Shown here piece after piece: positions 25,416-33,916 of a stretch of DNA of 40,140 nucleotides (the stretch's first letter is position 1; each line of letters begins with the position of its first letter). The notes below the pieces were generated by a model. That model had not been told where the DNA came from. It ran no database searches and was given only the letters and a program-made list of their open reading frames with translations. A program made the translations under genes and the position numbers. Origin of the DNA: Bacteroidales bacterium (GTDB lineage Bacteria; Bacteroidota; Bacteroidia; Bacteroidales; Paludibacteraceae); NCBI GenBank assembly GCA_012517575.1, contig JAAYUQ010000044.1, forward strand, positions 1-40,140, in the 5' to 3' direction.

Positions 25416-26894
25416 TCAATTTTTCATTTTCAGCCCAGAAAGTTTATCTGTTAAAACCTTAAATTTTTGAACCAGTCTATTCCAAATTTTTTCGTAATTT
25501 TCAGGATTAAACAAAGCCGAATCTGTTACTGCCTTGTAAGTCAGAAAAATACCAACAGGCAACAATACCGCTGAACTGAGCCACATTCCTTCAAAAGTTG
25601 ACCAAATTCCTTCTCTGGCCATTTTGTATCCGGTATTGTCTATGATATAGTAAATAATAAACATAACCACTGAAATAACTACCGGCATGCCAAACCCGCC
25701 TTTACGAATAATGGCGCCCAATGGTGCACCAATAAAGAAAAATATCAAACAGGCGAAAGACAAGGTGAATTTTCTGTGCCATTCTACTTGATGACGACGT
25801 ACATACATGATTTGTTCATTCAACATAACCTTATTAAATTCAATATTATCTTTCACTTGTTGAACTTCAGAAAGTGCAATATCAACGGCTCGGGTCTTAG
25901 ATTCCTTGTTTAAACCAAGAAAAAGAGAATCGGAGTTGAATTCATCGGTAGTTTTTTGAGGAATAATAGACGAAGAAGGATGATTGGCACTCCAACTGAG
26001 ATATGGATTCTGCATGATTTCTTTAGATTGCTGAACCTCCATCGAAGTTACAATTTTAGATACCGAATCGATGGAATGTGAAAGTTGAGAGATATTTTTA
26101 CTGATATGCTGATCGTGTAATAACGATTCATCAAAACGATTAAACTCAGCATCAAAGTCAACCAAAATTTCTTTCGTTCGAAAAGTTTCACGTCGGTACG
26201 GAATGCTGGAGGGAGAACTGCTAATGCGTTGATTTTTCAGATTTTCAAAACTTTCTCCATTGTAAAGCGAAAGCAACAGACTTTTTTTATCTTCCGACAA
26301 CTGAATCTCGCCGGAATCGGCCACCATAACAGTTGCATTTTCAAATCCTCCAGAAAAGTCGTAAATCATTAAATCTTTTAAAATTTTTCCGTCTTTTCCA
26401 CGAACATAAATATTATAACCATTGATACCGGTATAAAACTCACCTACAGGTATTTCCAACTCGGGTGATTTTTGTTTCAACGAAAAAATTAAAGTCCATA
26501 ACTTTGTTTGTGCCATCGGCAGGGCATAATTGGAGAAATAGAAAGCCGCAATACAAATGATGGAAATGAAGAAAATAAGCGGACGCATGATTTGAAAAAG
26601 TGAAATACCTGCTGCTTTCATGGCTGTCAGTTCGGAAGTTTCGCCAAAATTGCCAAAAGTCATAAGCGATGCCAACAAGATAGCCAACGGTAACGCCATA
26701 GGTACCAACGACATGACAGAATAGGAAAAAAATTCAAATAGCACCGACCATCCTATTCCTTTCCCTACCAAATCTTCAAAATGTTTCCATAAAAACTGCA
26801 TTAAAAGGATAAAAATGCAGATAAGAAAAGTTACAATAAAGAGGGAAATAAAATGTTTAAATACGTATATATCAATTTTTTTTACTTTGAACAT
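25416..26894 (-). CDS. LptF/LptG-family permease (YjgP/YjgQ)
   Basis: A 492-residue inner-membrane protein of the LPS transport ABC complex (LptB2FG), which extracts lipopolysaccharide to the periplasmic bridge. N-terminal helices lie at about 12-32, 55-75 and 95-118, a long periplasmic jellyroll region covers about 130-365, and three C-terminal helices cover about 385-470. The family start (DIYVFKHFISLFIVTFL) is clear. It is longer than E. coli LptF/G (about 360) because of an insertion at about 230-350, a common Bacteroidota feature. First gene of the lptF-ribBA-SDR unit. Confidence 0.9.
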   Translation of the reverse strand: MFKVKKIDIYVFKHFISLFIVTFLICIFILLMQFLWKHFEDLVGKGIGWSVLFEFFSYSVMSLVPMALPLAILLASLMTFGNFGETSELTAMKAAGISLFQIMRPLIFFISIICIAAFYFSNYALPMAQTKLWTLIFSLKQKSPELEIPVGEFYTGINGYNIYVRGKDGKILKDLMIYDFSGGFENATVMVADSGEIQLSEDKKSLLLSLYNGESFENLKNQRISSSPSSIPYRRETFRTKEILVDFDAEFNRFDESLLHDQHISKNISQLSHSIDSVSKIVTSMEVQQSKEIMQNPYLSWSANHPSSSIIPQKTTDEFNSDSLFLGLNKESKTRAVDIALSEVQQVKDNIEFNKVMLNEQIMYVRRHQVEWHRKFTLSFACLIFFFIGAPLGAIIRKGGFGMPVVISVVMFIIYYIIDNTGYKMAREGIWSTFEGMWLSSAVLLPVGIFLTYKAVTDSALFNPENYEKIWNRLVQKFKVLTDKLSGLKMKN

Positions 26895-26914
26895 GTTCTT
26901 TTTCTTAGAAGGAA

Positions 26915-26922
26915 CAAAATTA
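26915..26922 (-). promoter_or_regulatory. Probable -7 element of the lptF operon
   Basis: TAATTTTG on the minus strand, 20 bases before the lptF start; no clear -33 box. Confidence 0.45.
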
Positions 26923-26998
26923 CGCTAAAAAGTTTAATTCTGCATTATTCATAGCATGAAATATGCTTAAAAACAAAACTTATCAGCAAAAAAATGTA

Positions 26999-27029
26999 CA
27001 AAAAAACCATTTGTTGGACAAACAAATGG
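26999..27029 (-). terminator. Intrinsic terminator of the START-like gene
   Basis: On the minus strand CCATTTGTT (27029-27021) pairs with AACAAATGG (27015-27007) across 5 bases, followed by seven or more T residues. Confidence 0.8.
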
Positions 27030-27060
27030 CAAATTTTCAGATGAAAAAAATAGACAGTGA

Positions 27061-27444
27061 TTACATGCCTCCAATACGTTTTAATTCGTCAACCTGATAG
27101 TTCCACAGCAAAATGGCATCTTCCTTTTCATCTTCCCATGCGAAATCGGTAATAACTAACGTAACTTCACCCGTAAGCTCTTGCGTATCAATTCTAAATT
27201 CGAAATAAGCAGGAGTATTCAAATCGTCAAGCCATTGGAAACGGATACTTTTAAAAGGTTTCAGTTCCAAAATTCGGGCACTTTGTTGAAATTCTTCCCA
27301 TTTAAAAATATAGGTTGAATCGGATGAAAAAACTTCATCAGCAAACCATTCCGATAAACCCAGCGGCGAACCAATTTTATTCCACAAAAAATTTGGAGAC
27401 GCCGACTTGAGAGGATATTCCAATGTAAAAATTGATTTTTGCAT
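27061..27444 (-). CDS. START-like (SRPBCC fold) protein
   Basis: A 127-residue cytoplasmic protein of the Bacteroidota START-like family related to AHSA1/polyketide cyclase folds. It shows the helix-grip pattern: EYPLKSASPNFLWNKIGSPLGLSEWFADEV, a run of beta strands (FKSIRFQWLDD, YFEFRIDTQELTGEVTLVITDF) and a final helix ending ELKRIGG. It probably binds a hydrophobic ligand or partner protein; no specific function is known. A terminator separates it from lptF, so it is its own unit. Confidence 0.85.
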   Translation of the reverse strand: MQKSIFTLEYPLKSASPNFLWNKIGSPLGLSEWFADEVFSSDSTYIFKWEEFQQSARILELKPFKSIRFQWLDDLNTPAYFEFRIDTQELTGEVTLVITDFAWEDEKEDAILLWNYQVDELKRIGGM

Positions 27445-27581
27445 GATTCACTTCATTTTTTTGTCCTTATTCTGCTCCCAAATTCCTGAAAAAAACATGT
27501 ATCGTTTAACGACTGCAATTTAATAAATTAAAATGAGGAGTCAAAATTTATACCTGACAAATTTGGGAAAAAAACGTATAC

Positions 27582-28064
27582 TCATTTTTGCAATTGTAAT
27601 TTGTCGAAGCTCAAAGGCAACAAATCTTTCACGCAAGAGATAACATAAATTTCCTGGCTTCCGTAGAGAAGAATAGTAATATTTGTTTCATAACGCAACT
27701 CCGTTTCCAACAATACCTGCCTGCAAGCACCACAAGGAGTAACGGGCATTTTTAAAAATTCGCCATTGGTAAAAGCAGCTATAGCCAGCGTTTTCACAGG
27801 TATGTCGGGATATTGGGCGTTGGCATAGAAAACAGCGACTCTTTCAGCACACAAACCCGAAGGATAAGCTGAATTTTCCTGATTATTGGCGGTAATAATT
27901 TCACCATTTTCGAGTTCAAGAGCGGCTCCCACATAAAAACCGGAATAAGGCGCATAAGCATTTTGAACCTGTTCCTTTGCTTTATCTATCAACTGTTGCT
28001 GCAAAGAGGTCAATTCGTCAAAACGACAGACCGAATAAGTAACTTTTGTTGATTTTTTAAACAT
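27582..28064 (-). CDS. cdd: Cytidine deaminase
   Basis: A 160-residue homotetrameric-type enzyme that deaminates cytidine and deoxycytidine for pyrimidine salvage. The substrate loop is PYSGFYVGAALELENG, the catalytic CAE motif is in SGLCAERVAVF (Cys and Glu), and the other two zinc cysteines are in PCGACRQVL, giving the three-cysteine zinc site. It starts at ATG 28064, downstream of a minus-strand TACTTTTG box, and diverges from the glucosaminidase gene. Confidence 0.95.
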   Translation of the reverse strand: MFKKSTKVTYSVCRFDELTSLQQQLIDKAKEQVQNAYAPYSGFYVGAALELENGEIITANNQENSAYPSGLCAERVAVFYANAQYPDIPVKTLAIAAFTNGEFLKMPVTPCGACRQVLLETELRYETNITILLYGSQEIYVISCVKDLLPLSFDKLQLQK

Positions 28065-28119
28065 ATTATAATCAAATTAATAATCCTATCAGAAAAAATT
28101 TCCCTTTTGCAGGGGGGTA

Positions 28120-28127
28120 CAAAAGTA
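28120..28127 (-). promoter_or_regulatory. Probable -7 element of cdd
   Basis: TACTTTTG on the minus strand 55 bases before the start; the nearest TTTG upstream is only 14 bases away, so the -33 box is uncertain. Confidence 0.45.
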
Positions 28128-28170
28128 AAAAAATAATTAATCAAACACTCATTTTTGAGAAAATAAATTA

Positions 28171-28178
28171 TATTTTTG
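28171..28178 (+). promoter_or_regulatory. Probable -7 element of the glucosaminidase gene
   Basis: TATTTTTG, giving a leader of roughly 150 bases before ATG 28339 that contains a small AT palindrome near 28270-28290. Confidence 0.4.
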
Positions 28179-28338
28179 CAATAAAATAAACTTTATTACC
28201 GGTTTCTATCTTTCAAGCTGTAAACCACTAAAGTTTTAAAAAAATGTGTACAGAGAATTTTCCAGCTTGCAAATTTTTCAAATTTGTCCTAAGTTGAGCG
28301 ATCAATTTTTTTTAGAACCATTTCAGAAAAGAGTCCTT

Positions 28339-29283
28339 ATGTATTCAGTTGCAAAAAAATTTAGTCTTTCCATTGTTTTGCTTCTTTTTACCAATTTTGC
28401 TTTTGGTCAGCAACTCAATAAATATTACCTATCCTATATCGAAAAATACCATCAGTTGGCCATCAAACAACAAAAAAAACACGGTATTCCTGCGAGTATA
28501 ATTTTGGCTCAGGGCTTACTTGAATCTTCAGCGGGTCAAAGCCAACTTTCTCAACTTTCAAACAACCATTTCGGAATTAAATGCAATTCCGACTGGAACG
28601 GAGAAACCATTTCATGGGACGATGACGAAAGAAATGAATGTTTTAGAAAATACAGAAATGTTGCCGATTCATATGAAGACCATTCTTTGTTTTTGAAAAA
28701 CCGCCCGCGTTATGCTTCCCTTTTTCAATTGGACAAAACCGATTATCAAGGTTGGGCACATGGACTAAAAAAGGCTGGTTATGCCACCGATCCAACTTAT
28801 GCTTACAAGCTTATTTCCTTGATTGAAAACTACAACTTGAATCGATTCGACAAACAAATTTTTAATGAAAATTTTGCTGAAAGAATGGAAATTCAAATCA
28901 ATACTTCCATTCCACAGCATATTCAAAAAGTGAGTGATTATGTAACACACAAAAAGTTAAAAAACAATGGTGTTCCTTATGTAATGGCTGTTCCGTGCGA
29001 TACTTATGCCAACATCGCTCAAGAATTTAATATGAGTGAAGAGACCCTCAGAAATTACAACGAAGTCAGCGCCACCACGGCATTACAACCCGGAGAAAAA
29101 GTATATATTCGTCCAAAAAAGAATAAAGCTGCAAAAAATTATCCCGTTCATGTAGTACAAGAAGGAGAATCTATGCATGATATTGCACAATTTTACGGAA
29201 TAAAAACTGAAAAACTTTACAAAATGAACCAACTTCCTTTTACGGAAGGAGCACAAGTGGGACAGGTACTAAAATTGCGCTAA
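28339..29283 (+). CDS. Secreted GH73-type N-acetylglucosaminidase with two LysM domains
   Basis: A 314-residue peptidoglycan hydrolase. A signal peptide (MYSVAKKFSLSIVLLLFTNFAFG) is followed by a glucosaminidase (mannosyl-glycoprotein endo-beta-N-acetylglucosaminidase-like) domain at about 30-170: GIPASIILAQGLLESSAG with the likely catalytic Glu, then NNHFGIKC and FRKYRN. Two LysM modules follow at about 213-260 (divergent) and 268-314 (HVVQEGESMHDIAQFYGI). It cuts glycan chains during wall growth or division. An upstream GTG at 28246 would precede the signal peptide with 31 unrelated residues, so ATG 28339 is chosen. The DciA-like gene follows after 25 bases. Confidence 0.93.
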   Translation: MYSVAKKFSLSIVLLLFTNFAFGQQLNKYYLSYIEKYHQLAIKQQKKHGIPASIILAQGLLESSAGQSQLSQLSNNHFGIKCNSDWNGETISWDDDERNECFRKYRNVADSYEDHSLFLKNRPRYASLFQLDKTDYQGWAHGLKKAGYATDPTYAYKLISLIENYNLNRFDKQIFNENFAERMEIQINTSIPQHIQKVSDYVTHKKLKNNGVPYVMAVPCDTYANIAQEFNMSEETLRNYNEVSATTALQPGEKVYIRPKKNKAAKNYPVHVVQEGESMHDIAQFYGIKTEKLYKMNQLPFTEGAQVGQVLKLR

Positions 29284-29308
29284 AACCCAATTATTTTTTT
29301 TCAAAACC

Positions 29309-29599
29309 ATGCGGAGAAAAAACACGGAATTATTAAGAGAAATTATTCGGCAAATGTTAAAGGATCAACATTTGGAAAAACCGTTGTATGAAAAAAGAAT
29401 TATAGACGCATGGACTTCAGTGCTGGGACCACAGATAGAGAAATATACCAGCCACTTGGAAATCAAAAATGCAATATTATATGTGAGCATTAATTCTGCC
29501 GTATTGCGACACGACTTATTCCTCTCGAGAGAAGAAATAAAAAATGCCTTGAACAAAGAAGTGGGTCATGAAGTTATCAACGCTATCGTTTTTCGTTGA
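29309..29599 (+). CDS. DciA/DUF721-like protein
   Basis: A 96-residue basic protein matching the DUF721 core: MLKDQHLEKPLYEKRIIDAWTSVLGPQIEKYT, then a KH-like beta-alpha segment (LEIKNAILYVSINSAVLRHDLFLSREEI). In other bacteria DciA loads the replicative helicase; Bacteroidota carry this short form, usually next to recF or dnaA, here instead behind the glucosaminidase gene. Complete, cytoplasmic, probably co-transcribed with the upstream gene. Confidence 0.85.
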   Translation: MRRKNTELLREIIRQMLKDQHLEKPLYEKRIIDAWTSVLGPQIEKYTSHLEIKNAILYVSINSAVLRHDLFLSREEIKNALNKEVGHEVINAIVFR

Positions 29600-29695
29600 C
29601 TAAAAAATCCACGTATTTTATTAAATATCAATACATTAGTTTTATTTCCACAGAAGAAAACTTCAGAAAAGAAACATACAAGGAAAAAAAGTGTT

Positions 29696-29703
29696 ACTTT
29701 TGC
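29696..29703 (+). promoter_or_regulatory. Probable -7 element of the carboxyltransferase operon
   Basis: TACTTTTG, 61 bases before the start of the carboxyltransferase gene; no clear -33 box. Confidence 0.4.
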
Positions 29704-29764
29704 TCACTCATTGAAAGCCCATTAAAGGGTGAATTTTTATGTTTAATCACAATAATTTATTGTT

Positions 29765-31309
29765 ATGTCAACTAAGAAAAACATTATTGCATTGCGCCAA
29801 AAGAAAGCAATCGTAGAAAAAGGCGGCGGTGAAAAAGCTATTGAAAAACAATTGGCAATGGGTAAAATGACAGCCCGCGACCGCATCCGCGCTTTGTTGG
29901 ACGAAGGCTCGTTTCACGAATACGATTTGTTTGTGCAGCACGAAGAAAAAAATTTCGGAATGGACACAAAAGATTTGCCCGGTGATGGAGTCATTACAGG
30001 AACAGGAACCATCAATGGAAATCCTGTTTGTATTTACGCTCAAGATTTTACCGTGATGGGTGGTTCTTTGGGGATTCAACATGCCAGAAAAATAACCAAA
30101 ATCATGGATCACGCACTCAAAATGAAAATGCCTTGTATTGGAATAAACGATTCGGGAGGAGCTCGTATTCAGGAAGGGATTGGTGCATTGGCCGGCTATG
30201 GTGAGATTTTTTATCGCAATACTATGGCTTCAGGCGTAATTCCACAGATTTCCGTAATTCTTGGACCTTGCGCCGGTGGCGCAGTATATTCACCTGCATT
30301 GACCGATTTTGTTTTTGTGGTAGAAAATATCTCCAAAATGTTTATCACCGGCCCTAATGTAATTGAAACTGTACTGGGAGAAAAAATATCACAAGAAGAT
30401 TTGGGAGGCGCCAGGGTACATGCCGAAATTACAGGTAACGCTCACTTCTATGCGCTGAGTGAAAAAGAATGTTTGCAGCAGATCAAGGAACTCATTTCGT
30501 ACATTCCCCACAACAACGAAGAAAAAGCTGCCAAAGTGGAACCAAAAAAGCCAAAATTCAAAAAAAATATCGAAAATATCATTCCTTCCAATCCAAAACT
30601 TCCCTACGATGTCCGCGAAATAATCTATGCTTTGGTAGATGATTCAAAATTTTTTGAAGTTCAGGAACTTTTTGCTCCCAACATTGTAATAGGTTTTGCC
30701 CGAATGGATGGAGAAACGGTTGGTTTTGTTGCCAATCAGCCAATGTATTTGGCAGGTGTGCTGGATTGCGATGCATCCGATAAAGCAGCACGTTTTATTC
30801 GTTTCTGCGACGCATTCAATATACCGCTGGTTACATTGGAAGATATTCCAGGCTATTTACCCGGCGTAGATCAGGAACATGCAGGTGTCATTCGGCATGG
30901 CGCAAAAGTGCTTTATGCCTATTCAGAGGCAACCGTGCCAAAAATTACCGTTATTCTGAGAAAAGCTTACGGAGGTGGATACATTGCCATGAATTCCAGA
31001 CATTTGGGTGCTGATTTTACTTTTGCTTGGCCTGAAGCCGAAATCGCAGTGATGGGACCAGAAGGTGCCGCCAATATTATTTTCAAAAAAGAAATTATGG
31101 AAGCTGAAGATCCGGATGCCATGCGTCAACAGAAGGTTAAAGAATATATTGAAAAATTCGCAAATCCTTTTGTTGCTGCCGGTAAAGGTTACATTGATGC
31201 TGTAATTGAGCCACTCGAAACCCGCGAATTGTTACTTCATGCTCTCAGCGTTTCCAGAAAAAAATTCGATTTCCGTCCCGTCAAAAAACACGGAAATCCG
31301 CCACAATAA
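29765..31309 (+). CDS. mmdA: Acyl-CoA carboxyltransferase subunit (methylmalonyl-CoA decarboxylase alpha / propionyl-CoA carboxylase beta)
   Basis: A 514-residue crotonase-fold carboxyltransferase. The N-half has MTARDRIRALLDEGSFHEYD, the acyl-CoA oxyanion site SGGARIQEG and GPCAGGAVYSPALTDF; the C-half has the biotin-side motifs GYLPGVDQEHAGVIRHGAK and RKAYGGGYIAM. It moves CO2 between methylmalonyl-CoA (or propionyl-CoA) and the biotin on the carrier encoded next. In Bacteroidales it serves propionate formation from succinate. The membrane beta subunit (mmdB) and a biotin carboxylase are not next to it, so the direction of the reaction cannot be fixed from this window. Confidence 0.92.
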   Translation: MSTKKNIIALRQKKAIVEKGGGEKAIEKQLAMGKMTARDRIRALLDEGSFHEYDLFVQHEEKNFGMDTKDLPGDGVITGTGTINGNPVCIYAQDFTVMGGSLGIQHARKITKIMDHALKMKMPCIGINDSGGARIQEGIGALAGYGEIFYRNTMASGVIPQISVILGPCAGGAVYSPALTDFVFVVENISKMFITGPNVIETVLGEKISQEDLGGARVHAEITGNAHFYALSEKECLQQIKELISYIPHNNEEKAAKVEPKKPKFKKNIENIIPSNPKLPYDVREIIYALVDDSKFFEVQELFAPNIVIGFARMDGETVGFVANQPMYLAGVLDCDASDKAARFIRFCDAFNIPLVTLEDIPGYLPGVDQEHAGVIRHGAKVLYAYSEATVPKITVILRKAYGGGYIAMNSRHLGADFTFAWPEAEIAVMGPEGAANIIFKKEIMEAEDPDAMRQQKVKEYIEKFANPFVAAGKGYIDAVIEPLETRELLLHALSVSRKKFDFRPVKKHGNPPQ

Positions 31310-31419
31310 TCAGGAAAAGAATTTTTTCACTAATGACAGATAAAAAAAATGAAGTGAAAAGCCAAATATTTAGTTTGTAAGTTTCACATTATTTTTATTG
31401 AAAATTAAAATGAAAAATT

Positions 31420-31767
31420 ATGAAAAACAATAAACCTGTACAGGCAGAAAATCCAGATTTTGTAGATTTTGCAATTACAGCACGTAAATATAAAACGTTG
31501 CTCACAAAAAAATTTCTCAGTAGAAAAAAATGGGAAAATCCCAGTCCTTACGAAATTTTTTCATCTATTCCTGGCACGGTAGTAGATATTTATGTAAAGG
31601 AAGGTGATGTTGTTGAAGAAGGAGCACCATTGATGACACTGGAAGCTATGAAAATGCAAAATAAGATTGAAATGCCTTTCACGGCAAAAATAAAAAAAAT
31701 AAATGTTCAGAAAGGGGAACAAATACCAAAAGACTTTTTGATCTTCGAATTGGAACCCGTCGAATAA
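31420..31767 (+). CDS. Biotin carboxyl carrier protein of the acyl-CoA carboxylase/decarboxylase
   Basis: A 115-residue protein. The C-terminal 75 residues are a biotinyl domain (SSIPGTVVDIYVKEGDVVEEG) with the biotin attachment lysine in LEAMKMQNKI. The N-terminal 40 residues are short and basic, without the usual long Pro/Ala linker. Its start is 110 bases after the carboxyltransferase and it is ended by a strong terminator, so the two form a compact unit; the carrier shuttles CO2 to or from the missing partner subunit. Confidence 0.92.
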   Translation: MKNNKPVQAENPDFVDFAITARKYKTLLTKKFLSRKKWENPSPYEIFSSIPGTVVDIYVKEGDVVEEGAPLMTLEAMKMQNKIEMPFTAKIKKINVQKGEQIPKDFLIFELEPVE

Positions 31768-31807
31768 TGACCCAACACAAGCAAAAAAAATTGCTTTGTT
31801 AAATCTT

Positions 31808-31862
31808 GAAAAGTCTCTTCGTTGTAACGACAAAATGTCGAGAAAACGGAGAGACTTTTTTT
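31808..31862 (+). terminator. Intrinsic terminator after the biotin carrier gene
   Basis: GAAAAGTCTCTTCGTT (31808-31823) pairs with AACGGAGAGACTTTTT (31845-31860) with one G-T pair, followed by a T-run. It is a long, stable stem. Confidence 0.85.
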
Positions 31863-31944
31863 ATCCAATACGATATAACTGATTGAAAGCCAAATATAAA
31901 TGACGCAGTTGTCAACTACAGCATTTCAAAATATTCCGTCTCAT

Positions 31945-31987
31945 GGCAATTTCAAATTGCCTATCTTCATAAAATATTATACTTTTG
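31945..31987 (+). promoter_or_regulatory. Promoter with an overlapping perfect palindrome, upstream of the Nmad1-tpiA operon
   Basis: ATTG at 31956-31959, a 20-base spacer and TACTTTTG at 31980-31987 make a good Bacteroidota promoter. The -33 box sits in a perfect inverted repeat, GGCAATTT-C-AAATTGCC (31945-31961), as expected of a repressor or activator site. Confidence 0.65.
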
Positions 31988-32073
31988 TACTCTCAATAGA
32001 AGTATTTTATTTTTCCGACTGTTGATCAGTGAATACCCGGAATTTAAAACAATAGCACAACCAACTTTTACTC

Positions 32074-32640
32074 ATGAATCAAACCAACAAACAATTTGAC
32101 CAAATCGCTGCTATTTGCCGCAACATTTTCATTCAGAAACTGAAAGATTATGGTGCTTCATGGCGACTCTTGCGCCCGGCTTCGGTTACTGATCAACTAT
32201 ATATCAAAGCCAATCGCATCAGAAACATTCAAGTAAAAGGTTTTTCTAAAATTAATGAGGGCATTCGCTCAGAATTTATCGGTATTGTAAATTATGGCAT
32301 TATTGGTTTGATTCAGCTGGAAAAAGGTTTTGCCGAAAAACCCGACCTTTCAGTAGAAGAAGCTACTGCTTTATACGACAAATACATGCAACAGGCAAAA
32401 GAGTTGATGATGAACAAAAACCACGACTACGACGAAGCATGGAGAAACATGCGAATTGAATCGATAGTGGATCTGATATTGATGAAAATTGAAAGAACCA
32501 AACAAATTGAAGAGAACGAAGGGAAAACATTGATTTCTGAAGGTATTGACGCCAATTATCTTGATATGATTAATTACGCTATTTTCGCCTTAATCAAAAT
32601 GGAAGAGAACGAACGTCAACAAAAAAAGGAAATTGCTTAA
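32074..32640 (+). CDS. Nmad1 (DUF1599) protein with internal duplication
   Basis: A 188-residue all-helical cytoplasmic protein. Residues about 8-85 and 98-180 are two related copies (LKDYGASWRLLRPASVTDQLYIKANRIRNIQ...NYGIIGLIQLE against NHDYDEAWRNMRIESIVDLILMKIERTKQIE...NYAIFALIKMEE). The family (nucleotide-modification-associated domain 1) is found in phage and bacterial operons with modified-nucleotide enzymes; in Bacteroidota this two-copy form is a conserved chromosomal neighbour of the BT_3928-like and tpiA genes. Its chemistry is unknown. First gene of a three-gene operon. Confidence 0.85.
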   Translation: MNQTNKQFDQIAAICRNIFIQKLKDYGASWRLLRPASVTDQLYIKANRIRNIQVKGFSKINEGIRSEFIGIVNYGIIGLIQLEKGFAEKPDLSVEEATALYDKYMQQAKELMMNKNHDYDEAWRNMRIESIVDLILMKIERTKQIEENEGKTLISEGIDANYLDMINYAIFALIKMEENERQQKKEIA

Positions 32641-32668
32641 ATACAATTGAAATTATTCATTAAATCTC

Positions 32669-33832
32669 ATGTCATCAGATATTTATAAAAGCAAAAAAAT
32701 GGTTTTCCCTGCCGAACAAAAAGGGAAAAAAATTCTATTCATTCGAATATGTAGCATCCTTTTAGGAGTGCTTTTTGTATTTTCAGGCTTCGTGAAAGCC
32801 ATTGATCCGCTGGGAACTACTTATAAAATTGAAGATTATTTGAATGCTTTTGGAGAACCTTTTTCCCAATTCGTTTTTTTGGCTTTGCCTGCTGCAATTT
32901 TTCTTTCCACCTTAGAACTGGTAATGGGACTAAATCTTTTGCTCAGGATTTATGTACGATTCACCACATGGGTAGCTACTGCATTTCTTTTTTTGATGAC
33001 CTTGTTGACTTTTTATATTGCTCTAAAAAATCCTGTTACCGACTGCGGTTGTTTTGGTGACGCTATTGTTCTCACCAACTGGCAAACTTTTATTAAAAAT
33101 ATTTTATTTATTTCCCTTTCTATTTTTCTACTTATCAACCGAAAACATCTTTATCCGCTCGTTCTTCCTCCATTAGAAGCTGTTTTTACTGTTTTATTTG
33201 TTTTAATTGGGGTGGGAATTTCGATGTATTGTTTCTTCCATTTACCCTTGATAGATTTTCGTCCCTACAAAGTGGGTGTAAATATTTATGAAGCCATGCA
33301 AATTCCGGAAGGAGCAAAACCAGATATTTATGAGACTACCTTTATTTACGAAAAAGATGGCGAACAGAAAGAGTTTAATCTCGAAAACTATCCAAAAAAT
33401 GACAAAAGCTGGAAGTTTGTCGACCAGAAAACAAAATTGATTTCGAAAGGCTATCAACCTCCGATTCACGACTTCACCATCCTCAATAATGACAATGAAG
33501 ATATTTCGGATATTATTCTTTCTCAACCCGATACGACCTTTCTGCTCATCATGTACGACATCAACAAAACCTCGCTTGAAGGAGCAAAAAAAGCAGAAAG
33601 AATTTTTCAAAAAACTCAGCAATCCGGTCATTCGTTTTATGCCATTACGGCTTCAACCGATAACGATATTCAAAAATTTTCAGAACAAACAAAAATCTCA
33701 TTTCCTTTTTACAAAGCCGATCCTATTATGCTGAAAACCGTCATTCGCGCCAATCCTGGTTTGGTACTCATAAAGAATGGAACAATTTTGGGGAAATGGA
33801 ATTGGCGAGATTTTCCCGAAACCTTTTATTAA
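32669..33832 (+). CDS. BT_3928-type DoxX-like membrane protein with thioredoxin-like tail
   Basis: A 387-residue inner-membrane protein. About residues 25-180 hold four to five membrane helices of the DoxX/MauE type (RICSILLGVLFVFSGFVKAIDP, then DCGCFGDAI in a loop). A periplasmic region about 200-387 has a weak thioredoxin-like fold (SLEGAKKAERIFQKT...SFPFYKADPIMLKTVIRANPG) without a CxxC in the tail. The DCGCFG cysteines in the membrane domain are the same as in MauE/DoxX proteins that pass electrons to thioredoxin-like partners. It is 28 bases after the Nmad1 gene. Confidence 0.87.
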   Translation: MSSDIYKSKKMVFPAEQKGKKILFIRICSILLGVLFVFSGFVKAIDPLGTTYKIEDYLNAFGEPFSQFVFLALPAAIFLSTLELVMGLNLLLRIYVRFTTWVATAFLFLMTLLTFYIALKNPVTDCGCFGDAIVLTNWQTFIKNILFISLSIFLLINRKHLYPLVLPPLEAVFTVLFVLIGVGISMYCFFHLPLIDFRPYKVGVNIYEAMQIPEGAKPDIYETTFIYEKDGEQKEFNLENYPKNDKSWKFVDQKTKLISKGYQPPIHDFTILNNDNEDISDIILSQPDTTFLLIMYDINKTSLEGAKKAERIFQKTQQSGHSFYAITASTDNDIQKFSEQTKISFPFYKADPIMLKTVIRANPGLVLIKNGTILGKWNWRDFPETFY

Positions 33833-33916
33833 AAAAACGAAAAGAAGTAAAACTATACAAATACATCTTGATAAGAAACAAACTTAATTTTTCAAACTCA
33901 ATAAAAAACAGAAAAT

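Noticed and set aside
28246-28338. GTG start 31 residues upstream for the glucosaminidase
   Set aside because: It would bury the signal peptide; ATG 28339 gives a normal exported protein.
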